Shown here: piece by piece, positions 46,934-57,135 of the stretch | Position numbering within the stretch: position 1 is the stretch's first letter | How the letters are laid out: every line of letters starts with the position of its first letter | From: Sparassis latifolia | Taxonomy: Eukaryota; Basidiomycota; Agaricomycetes; Polyporales; Sparassidaceae | Assembly (NCBI GenBank): GCA_018466975.1 | Contig: JAENRS010000017.1 | Coordinates: 558,001-622,000, forward strand | Length of the DNA stretch: 64,000 nucleotides | Direction of reading: 5' to 3' | Translations under genes and position numbers: made by a program | Notes under the pieces: model-generated | Database searches by the model: none | Told to the model about the DNA's origin: nothing | Seen by the model: only the letters and a program-made list of their open reading frames with translations

Positions 46934-48973
46934 ATGACTTCCGATTATAAGACGTCCAAGGAGGCATTCGTCTCAGGAATGACGGGGTCGAGCATAGGTC
47001 ACATTAATATGGTCTCTTCGGTGGCTCTTGTGAGTGTTCAAAATTCGATCTATTCTTTCCACTTCGTCTGAATGAGACTCAGTCATCCGTAGCACTCTAT
47101 TATGCGTTTCGCACTCGTATTCCGTGGTCCAAGACATACCAATTTACGACAGAATTCTCATTATTGGTGGTACCATTGCTATGTTCCGTGACACTTTTTG
47201 CAAATACCCCTGGCGTGCTCTCTCTATGCATGTCGATTGCTGGCGGACTATCATTACTACTCCCTCGACTAGAAACTGGGATACCCTTACCATCTAGTTT
47301 GCATCCCAGCCGCGCGTCTTCTCCTCAGTGCAAGCGTGGAACGGACCCGTCCCAAGAGTATGAGGCAACACAAAATACCCCTGTAGCACCGCTTCCTGCA
47401 CTAACGACGTATCGTGCGCACATGCTGCTCTTGACATTTCTGTGCATTCTCGCTGTGGATTTCCCTATCTTTCCACGTTCTCTAGCGAAATGCGAGACAT
47501 TTGGTGCGTCCTTGGTGAGTGCAGCAGAGCTCAAGACGGACTTGAAATCTTACGTCAGGATAGATGGACGTGGGGGTCGGCTCCTTCGTCTTTTCCTCCG
47601 GTATTGTGTCCGCAATACCGCTCATCAAGACTCCGTCATACCTTTCCGAACCCTTGATACCGAAAGTTATAGTAGTCACTCGCAAATGTGCTCCTCTCAT
47701 GCTACTGGGCGTATTGAGGACGCTCTCCGTCAAAGGTGTAGAATACCCCGTACGTACGATTTAATCACTAGCGTGCTGATTCCTTACATTCGGGCTCAAC
47801 AGGAACATCAGTCGGAATATGGCGTTCACTGGAACTTCTTCTTTACTCTTGCCTTCGTCCCGATATTGCAAGTCTTGCTCCATCCTTTGATGCTGCGCCT
47901 GCCCATATCCCTGCTCGGAGTTCTGGTGTCTCTCTGTATGTCTTTCTTTCGTTGTTGCTAGAACTAACTCATCGGTGTGCGACCCTCAGTTCAGCAGCTC
48001 ATCCTTTCTGCTGGTTTAATGGGATTTGTTCTGACCTCGCCTCGCGTCGGCTTGATCGGCGCTAACAAAGAAGGTATCGTATCTTTGACCGGTACGTACC
48101 CATCCTTCACTTATTACGCCATCCCTTATTCAGAGATCGTCAGGCTACCTTGCCATACACTTACTGGGTATCTCGACGGGCACTGTTGTCCTCCCGCCGT
48201 CCCCGTCCTACTTCCGGCGACGACAGCAGCAACTTACCCAAGTTCACTCCAATGCTGGCCGCAAAGCCAAGTACAGTAGTGATTCAGACAGTGACGAAAG
48301 TGGTGTCGATCGTCGAGGACTGCCTCGCAGACTGCCCGTCCCGTACATGCGAGAGAATGACAAGACCGCAATTGAGCTGTCGTCGTATGCCGTAGTTTGG
48401 TGGGTCTTATTCGCCGTCGCAAAAGTGTTCGGGATCGGAGGAGGTATCTCTCGCCGAGTGGTAAGGCATCAAGTCGTCGGATGAAGTCCCGTAGCTATTG
48501 CTGATATTCTATCGTGACGACAGGTCAATCTCCAATACATTATCTGGGTATCAGCTTATAACACCAGTTTCCTGTTGGGGTACATCCTACTGGACCTGAT
48601 ATTCTTCCCTTCTCCGTTTTCGAAATCCACATACTCCCCGACCTCCAAGCTCAAGGTTCATCCGGACCCAGGGCTCCTAGATAAGCGGAAGAATAAGCCC
48701 GAGTTAACGGAGACCCCCCCAGCGTTGTTCGAAGCTGTCAATGGGAACGGGCTGGTACTTTTCCTCCTGGTAAGATTTACTAGTCGTCTGGGTGTAAGCA
48801 CGAGACGATTTACGATGCAATGGCAGGCGAACTTTGCTACGGGACTTATAAACCTCTCCTTGCCCACGATGTACATGTCCGACTGGCTTGCGATGGTTGT
48901 CCTCTCAGTCTACATGCTCAGTATCTGTTCCGTGGCATGGTGGTGTAGGAACAGAAGGATACTCAAATTGTGA
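46934..48973 (+). CDS. GWT1: GPI-anchor inositol acyltransferase Gwt1/PIG-W
   Basis: Eight exons, 46934-47029, 47083-47514, 47564-47749, 47803-47935, 47990-48091, 48144-48460, 48524-48769 and 48827-48973, give 552 aa. Family landmarks: YKTSKEAFVSGMTGSSIGHIN at the N-terminus; LLTFLCILAVDFPIFPRSLAKCETFG; then MDVGVGSFVFSSGIVSA; then GVHWNFFFTLA; then FGIGGGISRRVVNLQYIIWVSA; NGLVLFLLANFATGLIN. It is a polytopic ER-membrane enzyme that acylates the inositol of glucosaminyl-phosphatidylinositol, an early step in GPI-anchor assembly. All splice phases agree and no lesions were found. An SMP3-type enzyme of the same pathway lies 8 kb downstream. Confidence 0.94.
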
Positions 48974-49164
48974 TATAGGACCTCTACAATCCCATGATGA
49001 TACCATTCGGTTTCTACGTTAAGCTCGTCGTACACGTTCAGATTTTCCCGGAATTCCTCGGGACAAGTTCTACCAATGCAGACTGCGCTACTCGGACTAA
49101 TGCAACTCAAATCACGAACAATTATGGAGGTTGAAAGGACGAGAGTACATCCAGAACCACGACG

Positions 49165-51575
49165 TTACTTGAAGTAGCGAGCAACTTCTTCATCCGCGAG
49201 TCCGAGATCATCCTGCAACCCTTGCAGCTCCGAACAAGACGGTCCGCTGCATTTGTGGCCTATCCATGCTGTCTCCAAGTCGATGATATGAACTCCTCCC
49301 TGGTCATCTATGAGCACATTGCGGGGCTCGAGATCGTCGTGGAACACATTAGTGTTGTGGAGAGCAACAGCGGTTCGGTAAACTGCAATCCTAGAAAGGC
49401 CTTAACATTGAAACTCCATATGTAAGTTCGCTGGACGTACTTGTCGAAATCGTTTGAGGCGAATTCGTCAAGTGGTCGGCCCGCGTAATCCAGCACGAGA
49501 ACGGTGGTGCCAAGAGTATCGACAAAGATGCCATAGCAGTGAGGTGATGCACTGGCTCCAGACGTGGCATTAATGTCGCATGCTGTAGCTTGCAGGTGCT
49601 GATAGATCTTGTATTCGCACAGCAATTGCTCCCGGCCACCGTTCTTGATGCTAACCTTGGCCACGATGTGGATCTGCTGACCGTTGGTCTCCAGTATCAT
49701 AGATCCCTCCCACGTTATGCTATTCCACCCGTCCGATAGCTGAGTGTCCAAAATAAGACCAGCCCTCTCTGCAATTGGGTCCACAATTATTTGGGAGGAT
49801 ACTTCAGTGTCTGACACCATATCGGTTGGGCTTGGGGGACCGTCGATCGTCGATACAGGTGGCTTCGGGGTAGTCGAGGCTAAAGGAGCGTTTGACCCAT
49901 TGTCAGTGGTACCAGGCTCCCAGGAGATGAAGTGGCTGAAGCCTGTTGACTGATACTCGTTGCTTTGGAATGCGAGGTGAATGCTACCGATCTCTCCCTG
50001 TAACTCAAGTGAGATCTATGATGTTCAACTCGCCTAATCCACCTACCAAGTGTGTCTGTGCATCGCCGGGCGTATTATGAAGCAGAATGCCACCACGCTC
50101 AGCTACTAACGCCCGCGACTTGACCTCTTGATCCCGATCTGCACCCTCGTCTTCTGGATCACGTTTGCGCTTCTCGCCATCCGGCTTCTGCAGATGTGGA
50201 TCGGACGAACGGACAGACTCTTTGCAAAAGCTTGCGCGATTCTGCGCATCTTCGAATGCTTTGACAACAGACCCGGTCAAGATAGGCACGATATGATCTC
50301 CTGGAAAGAAAAATTCGGATATGGTGGCGGAGCGCTTGCATCGGTTTCGATGGATGACCCACGAAACTTGGTAAGAGCTGACGAGGTGGTATGTCGTATC
50401 ATGACGACACATCTCAGACCATGCCTGACCAGTATTTAGCGCACGAGGATTATAACGCACAAATGATAGGGAAAAACCTGAATGGTGATCCAGACGGCAT
50501 TTCGGAGCCAAGCCTTGATATCGAGCTGTAGTGTAGGGTCGTTTATGTCGTATCTGGAGAAGAGCGCATCCAGAATATAGCGGATTTTTACTAACTCCTC
50601 TAAGTCATGATGAATAGACATATCTGACGAGCTGGTTTCCTGTGAGGCATGCTCATTTGTTGTACCTGTGGATTCCTCACAGCGTGGACGGATGTGATAG
50701 CGGTGAGATCCGACCACTTTGTCCCATTCAGGGATACGTTCAACTGCACGAGTAATGGCAACCTTAAGACCTTCATCGTCTACGTGACCAGGTTCATAAT
50801 TTGAATCTTCAGAAACACACTGGAAGTCGCCCTGCATGGCGTCGAGAAAAGCATGGCTATGAGCAAATCCCTCACATCCAATACAGTCAACCTTGCACCA
50901 AGGGAATACCAGCTCTTTGTGGTGCACAAATGTCGCCGAAAGTAGCAGCAGTGAGAGATACAACCGCGGATCAATTGCCAGCACGTTCTTGATCTTCAGT
51001 CCGTAAAGGGGGCCCAACTTCAACCATTCCTCTGGTAGGGCGAACGTCGGGCTAATGTCCGAAGACTGGGTTGCATAGTCGGCAGAATGAAATTGGATGA
51101 TCAGATCTGCATTAGCTTCACTCTTCCTCGAAGATGCGACCTCCAGATATTGATATGTGGATTGATCTTCTGCGCTGAACTTGATATCGCATATGGCAAG
51201 AGTGGCCAGTTCGAGTACCCCAATGAAGACAGAACGTAGTCCAAGCTCAATGGAATGCTCGTTGTTCACTTGCCCCGCTATGCCCTTCGAGATCCGCATT
51301 AGGGAGAAGTCCGCGATTCTCGGCTTCGTCTTGAGGTAGGTTAACAGGTGCTCCCTGGAATGCAAGCATTTCTCTAGAGTGATGCGAAATTGGGTCAATA
51401 TTTCGGAGGAGACATGTAGAGAGGAAATGTGCAGTCTAGGGGATAGATGTCGGTCATATAATGACGGTGGTCGTGTTTGCACGGAGTCAGTGTGGTCGCT
51501 ACGGAGAGCAGCATCGCGAAGTTTCACGTTGCTCAGCCTACTTAGAAGTACTTTCGCTGCATCATCGTATGACAT
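49165..51575 (-). CDS. kinase-like protein, APH/choline-kinase type fold
   Basis: Four exons, 51575-50478, 50424-50047, 49997-49441 and 49390-49165, sum to 2259 nt, 752 aa. The start is the ATG of MSYDDAAKVLLSRL; the frame is open upstream but without an ATG. The C-terminal third is a kinase-like domain: VAKVSIKNGGREQLLCEYKIY (Lys and Glu of the N-lobe), LVLDYAGRPLDEF (hinge), FHDDLEPRNVLIDD (catalytic loop, Asp and Asn kept) and VHIIDLETAW (DFG position is DLE). The first 500 residues hold a large helical region of unknown type and a Pro/Ser/Thr-rich linker. It resembles expanded agaricomycete kinase-like families. Whether it phosphorylates protein or a small molecule is not clear. Confidence 0.8.
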
Positions 51576-52508
51576 GGTCGGCAAGGAAGTGACTTGTATA
51601 GAGTAGAAGCGATTAAAGCTGAACCTGATAGGAGTCGTACCCAATCCTTCTACAAATACCTACAAACTTAGGGTGACGACCGGCAATGTCACATGTTTAA
51701 AGACTGTTCACCGGAGACAGCGGGCAATATCGCATCTGCGGACATTGTGGGAAAATTCTGCCTTACATTGTACATGTATGACCGGCTCTTGTTGCCTGCG
51801 GAAATTTTGCCTTACATCCTTTCGCAGCCAATCAGATCGGGAGAATAAGCCTGTTTACAAAAATGTACAACTGTCTGACATTCTACCACATATGTACAAT
51901 GTTAGATGGGATATTTGCACAATATTAGATGTCCAGATATAGCTCGCCGTCTCCGGTGGTTCGATTGAACACAAAAAACGCTGCCCTCTAAGCTACAAGG
52001 GGGCCTTTTATACTACAGCTATCGATGCCGTACGAACGTCAGAGAACATGGCGCAATAATGAGGAAACAACTTAATTAGGGGAAAAGCCTGAAAAGTTAC
52101 GTGGAAAAGTAACTTTATAGGCACTCAAGTAAAACGGGGCGCCTTTTGGTGAGGGGACCGGAAAGGAAGTCTAACTTGTAAGTATCGAGTTGGCGGAGTC
52201 CGCCACAGTGGTGTCCACCGTGTCTTTCCTCTCCTCTCCTACAAATATCACCTTGCTTGCCAAGGTCTCCTCGCCCCCCTTAATTGCACCACTTTTCCGT
52301 GCCCCGTACCTGCCCGACTTCTCTCCCGAGTGTCTCCGGTTAAGGCCTTTATGTTCGACTCCCACTGTCGTCACATCGTTAACCCTGTACAGTCTGTTCA
52401 AGTTGTTGAATATATAGAACCATCGGCGAGCGTCGTGTACAATCTGTTGCGCGGCGTTGCTTATTCAATCAGTAACAAACATTATCCAGTTGTCCGTTCT
52501 CTTTCGAC
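51576..52508. other. intergenic
   Basis: Upstream of the kinase-like gene. The minus strand near 52000-51960 has a TAGCTTAGAGGG motif like a tRNA A-box, but no tRNA fold follows (see rejected items). No gene is called. Confidence 0.4.
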
Positions 52509-52722
52509 CATCAGGAAAACGCAACTTTCTCTTAAGAGAACACTTAACTGCCTTAAACAGACTTATAGTTCTTATTTAAGGAAATAAGGACAAAAAGGGC
52601 ATAAGCCATATTACATTAAGTGCCTGAAATCCAACTTATTGAGACTTATTTGAGAACTTATAGCCTTAAATAAGGGTTTTCAGAGCGAAAGGTCTTTAAG
52701 GAAAAGTGGGGTTTTCCTGATG
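52509..52722. mobile_element. MITE, second copy of the 21-kb family
   Basis: This 214-bp element has inverted ends CATCAGGAAAACGCAACTTT at 52509 and its near inverse ending at 52722. The interior (CTTATTTAAGG, AAAAAGGGC, CTTAAATAAGGGTTT) matches the right part of the element at 21034-21734. It is short, AT-rich and non-coding, which fits a miniature inverted-repeat transposable element. Confidence 0.7.
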
Positions 52723-53353
52723 TCAGCCCGGTTGCTGTATGCTTGTACTTGTCCATTCAACACTTAACTACAACTATCGCACCCAGGTTTTTTTCCGCCG
52801 TTAATTCAGCTTTTTCCCTGTCACAGCACATGTATGTAGTCTACAAAGAAAATTCACTAGAAGTGAATCTGTGGTGTTCGTCACCCATTCACTTAATGAT
52901 GGCTCTGACGTCTGAGATCTGAAGTACTGAAATTGAATTGTGAACTTCCCCTCCGATCTTGTACAACCTAAACCACTCTGTTGGGGGGTGATTATTGTTT
53001 ACTAATACCCTTCAAATTGTCTAGACTGCATGCATATCTAACAAATGCATTACCACTCGGCAAGCAAGGTCAAGGCCGACGCCAGTCGGCGCTTCCCTAG
53101 TAGTCGAATATTGCTCATTAAATGCCACACTCTCATCATCGTGCCTTTTCTGCTCGAGATAATGGGCGTATGCGACTCCTCAAGAGTTCCCTAGGCTATC
53201 TCAGTCGTAATGTCTCAGGAGGATTGCGTGCTTATCAGGAACTTCAACGAGCACGACGCTCGGATACATATAGTTGCATTGGACGAGTTGCCAGATAATC
53301 TTGTCTAGTACTCGCGCAGATGCCCAGCACCATCTTGCCTTCGATTCCCCATT
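52723..53353. other. intergenic upstream of the dioxygenase
   Basis: No gene is supported. The CAAGCAAGG motif seen near 4808 and 19463 recurs near 53060. Confidence 0.35.
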
Positions 53354-54916
53354 ATGTCCCAGCCCCTCCGACAAAGGGGGCGCGTGAGTCTGATCCATCC
53401 TTCAAGCCCCCCATTTCGTGCTTACAGGAAACACTCTTTAGTGGAGGATGCGGATCTAGCGGTCATCGATCTGTCTAAGGCCGACACGCCGGAGGGTCGC
53501 GCAAAGCTTGCTGTGCAGGTTCGCGATGCAATGACCGCCCAAGGGTTTTTCTATGTCATCAATCATGGATATACACAGGCGCAGGTAAGATTTAAACGTG
53601 TGTTTGCAATACAACTCGCTATATTTCAAACGTATCCAGACCGATCGTGCCTTCGACATCGCCGACGTTCCGTTCTCTCTCGTTAGCGATGAGGAGAAGC
53701 GTACGTATGCAGGTAACATCAAAGCAACTGGATCCTACCAAGGATACAAGCTGCGAAACTACTGGGTGAGATACTTCAAGTCATCGACGCTCAGTGGAAT
53801 ATTTAAGTTCCTAATTTGTCACCAAAGCACATAGATGGTGGGGTCTACGACCAAGTGGAGCATTACAACAGTAAGCATTTACGATCTTCCGTTTGTTTTA
53901 TACGTTATAAACCTTCTGATTACTAGTCAACCGCGATGTCACCAAGAAGCAACATCCCAAAGCTCTCCGCCCTCTTCTTCCAGAGATCGACGCGTTCGCT
54001 CGATTCAATCATCACGATGTCCTCCATCCTATTCTCAGGTATACATTTTTCTTCGCCAACATGTCATCGTGTTCTGAGTTCCTTCACATGAGACTCTTCG
54101 CACTAGGATTGGAGCTTCCTGAGGATACCTTCGTGAACAATCATGGATTCTCCGCTGTGGGGGAAACATATGGTAATAGTCCCCGCACTAATCTTAATCA
54201 TTTTACTGATGATAACATGAACGTCAGTGCGATACATGAAATAGTGGGTCTTTCTTCTTCTGTACTCGAGTGCAAATCACAATTTCTATGCTCAGTTACC
54301 CTCGTTCCGAAGATGAGGAGACCAAAACTAAGAACGTGTGGTTGAAGGGACACACAGGTATGCCACCTCTCACCACTGTTAAGCGCTACTCAGGTCTCAC
54401 AGCGCAGACTTCGGAAGTGTGACGATTTTGTGGAGTCAACCGGTGACTGCACTCCAGATTCTTTCTCCGGATGGTAAGTGGCGCTGGATAAGGCATGTAG
54501 ACAACGCCATTGTAAGCAACCTTGTTACTATTCGGTGTGTTTTACTGGATTGCTGAGTTTGCGGCGTTCTGCAGGTGATCAACGCAGGAGACATGATGGA
54601 GTTCCTTTCTGGCGGGTTCTACAAAGCTACCATCCACCGCGTCATTCAGCCGCCCGCCGACCAGCGTGGCTACACCCGGGTTGGCGTATTCTACTTCGTC
54701 ATGCCAAATGACGACGTGAAGCTGATCCCGTACGCGGAGAGCCCTGTGCTTCAGAAGCACGGTATAATTCGACGTGTCCCCGATGCAGACGCCCCGACCA
54801 CGGAGCAATGGCGGAAGGGACGGACGAGCGCGTATGGCCAGACCGAGCTGCGGGACAAGGGCAACGGCGTGGAGGAAGAGATTATCGGCGGGGTTGTCGT
54901 GAAGCATTACAACTGA
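53354..54916 (+). CDS. 2-oxoglutarate/Fe(II)-dependent dioxygenase (isopenicillin-N-synthase-like)
   Basis: Nine exons, 53354-53584, 53640-53765, 53828-53870, 53927-54038, 54093-54172, 54228-54243, 54296-54357, 54408-54511 and 54575-54916, give 371 aa. The N-terminal DIOX_N-like part has DLAVIDLSKADTPEGRAKLA and AMTAQGFFYVINHG. The metal triad is visible: His and Asp in KGHTDFGSVTILWSQ (about 222 and 224) and the distal His in ATIHRVIQPP (about 279). TRVGVFYF supplies the downstream region that binds 2-oxoglutarate in this fold. The enzyme should hydroxylate, desaturate or cyclise a small molecule in the cytosol; the substrate is unknown. One exon is only 16 nt. It is convergent with the DUF3712-type gene, with a 61-bp gap. 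Confidence 0.92.
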
Positions 54917-54977
54917 TCCAACGGTCATAAAAATCAATCTGTATATCTATAACTACAAATGAGAGATGTCACTTAGT

Positions 54978-57001
54978 TCAGTCCATATTTGCAGCATTGT
55001 CATTGAACATGCTCCTCTTCCCGATACGCACGGTACCTTTGAACGGAAGACCCATCAGCTCCATCTCGCCATTCCGCCCACTGCGAAACGGCAGTCCCTG
55101 CACATGCAATGCCACTGCAGCAAGTCCTTGGATGCCAGCCACGGCTCCCTGAGACCCAAAAATAACCTGGGGTAATGCCGCGGGACGCTCAGTGATGAAT
55201 GAATCGCCATGATCAAATCTGAGGATTTACCTTGCTAACAAAGTTGCTAAATTCGCGCTCGCGTCCAGGAAGTACTTCCAGGGGTACATCAACGATCGTG
55301 GCGGAGACAGCAACCGCAGACCCTTCTTCGTCCCCGCTCTCAGCGGGTTTGCTCGTGGAAGGCAGCCAATCTTCTGGTCTGATATGCGCGAACGCGCGCT
55401 GCGGAAGCGGGTCGGGAAGAGGCACTTCGGGCGGTTCGCCTTCTACGTAGTGAGCAGGTTCTCGGGCTCCAACGGATAAGACCGAACTATCGTCGGGAAC
55501 CTCGCCATCATATACCAGCACATCGGGGAAGACGCGCACGACGTCCAATCCGACGTTCATGCCTCTGGGCTGGACAACTCTTGCAAAAACAATGCCACTG
55601 GCGTACATTCCAGAACCGATGGCCTTGATCTTCATGTCTTTGATAGTGACGTTCCGCAGAATCTGCGGCTTCGGATGGGCAGCGGGGAACTTCGCCTCCA
55701 AAGTCAGGTTGTGAATCAGCGGTGTGGACAATACGATGTCCGAATCTCGTCCTGAGATGTAGTTCCCAAGGAATGCAGACACTGTGGCTGAGGCGTCTGT
55801 GGACAGTGGAAGTACGGTACCATTGATGCCCACTGTAACGTTGGGATGAGTGAGCGTAAATGGTTGAGTGTTAACGGTAGCAACCCGGACCGACGTGGAG
55901 ACCGTAGAAGCATTGACAAATGGAAGAGAGATAACAAAGGCATTGCCGGCACAGTAAAATTGAATGCAAATGGCACCGGAACAGGATCGACTACTGTAGC
56001 TGTTGCGTCGACAGAAAGTGTGTCGTTGGCCGAAGTGATCGAGAAACGTTGCAGGGTGACGAGCTCGGAAAGCGTGGGAATGGATTATTGTGCCCCGGTG
56101 GTGGCAATCCTGGTAATGCGGGGACTACGCAGCGTCACTCAGAGAAGCGGGTAAGGAAAGGTAGGGCAAACACACTCTGTATGTGTACCACAGCACGGAT
56201 ATCTGACCGTAGGATCTGCATGTTCCGTCGCCATCCGCTGTCTTGTAGACCACCACCTTGCACGAACGCTTGCGCCACAACTGTCCGCACAGCAATTCTG
56301 CTGTCTCTCCAACTGTCCCGCAAGAAGCGCATGACGACAGATATATCCTTCGTTGGTTGAATAAGCACAGGAATGATCATTTCCGTCAACCAAGTGGTAT
56401 CTGGTGGTGGATTCGCAGTTAAAGGTATTTCAAGGGAGGGGAGAGTAATTGTGGTGAGAGATTGTGACGGGTCGCTCTCCGGGAATACCCCAATTTCGGT
56501 GAGGTCGACGGTGACTCGATCAAGCTGTCGAATACCCCACCGCCCGACGGATTTCCACAGGCCTTGCACGAAATTGTCTCCCGCAGCTGTGTTAACACCT
56601 GCCACCTCCCCTGCGTCCAAACCCAGCTTGCAATGAACGTTCACCCATACCCCACCATCACCGGTTGTGTTCAAAACGTCTACTCGGCTGGGGCCTTTTA
56701 CCACGAGGGCATGCTGTAGAATTTCGTCCGGCGAGATATCTGACGCACGAGAACGGTAAGAATATGCTACCACAATAACGAGCAGAAAAGCTAGAACACA
56801 GAGCGAAAGAGAGATGAGGAACACTGTGACCAATCTCGACCACAGCCGTCGCGGCCTCGGTGTGCTGTCAAGGTCGTCTCGAGAAGTGTATGAGGCGGAA
56901 GCCGAGCCTAAGAGAGGAGTGCCTTCAGTAGGTTCAGGCTCGGCTGCCCTTGCTTTGCCCTTGTCTATGTGCGTTTCGCCACGTACAGAGTCAGAGCTCA
57001 T
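54978..57001 (-). CDS. DUF3712-type membrane protein, two one-base lesions
   Basis: Exons 57001-56176, 56109-55231 and 55166-54978 give about 631 aa if two single missing bases are allowed, near 56073-56078 (after NNPFP) and 55937-55942 (after TVPAMP). The start is the ATG of MSSDSVRGE; upstream codons are open but lack ATG. A cytosolic N-terminus of about 70 aa is followed by one strong transmembrane helix (LVTVFLISLSLCVLAFLLVIV). A long outside domain of beta-rich repeats follows, with many N-x-S/T sites (SANDTLSVDATATVVDPVPV; NVTVGINGTVLPL). This architecture fits fungal proteins carrying DUF3712/LEA2-like domains, of unknown molecular function at the cell surface or vacuole. Confidence 0.75.
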
Positions 57002-57135
57002 CGTCGAAGTCGTCGAGAGTGGTGTTGAGGTTAGATTCAAGTCGAAGGTGGCCAGCGCGAGGTCGCCCGCCACCGATCAGTAAATAGGCGCCTTAACTCG
57101 AAGATTGCCAACTTGACAAGTCAAGTCAAGTCGAT
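57002..57135. promoter_or_regulatory. compact bidirectional promoter
   Basis: Only 134 bp separate the start codons of the divergent DUF3712-type gene and SMP3. It contains three tandem CAAGT units at 57116-57130 next to the SMP3 start. Co-regulation is possible but not shown. Confidence 0.5.

Noticed and set aside
51940..52015. tRNA-like A-box (TAGCTTAGAGGG on the minus strand) with a GTTCAATC-like B-box
   Set aside because: The two boxes are only about 13 nt apart, no anticodon arm fits and the ends do not pair as an acceptor stem.
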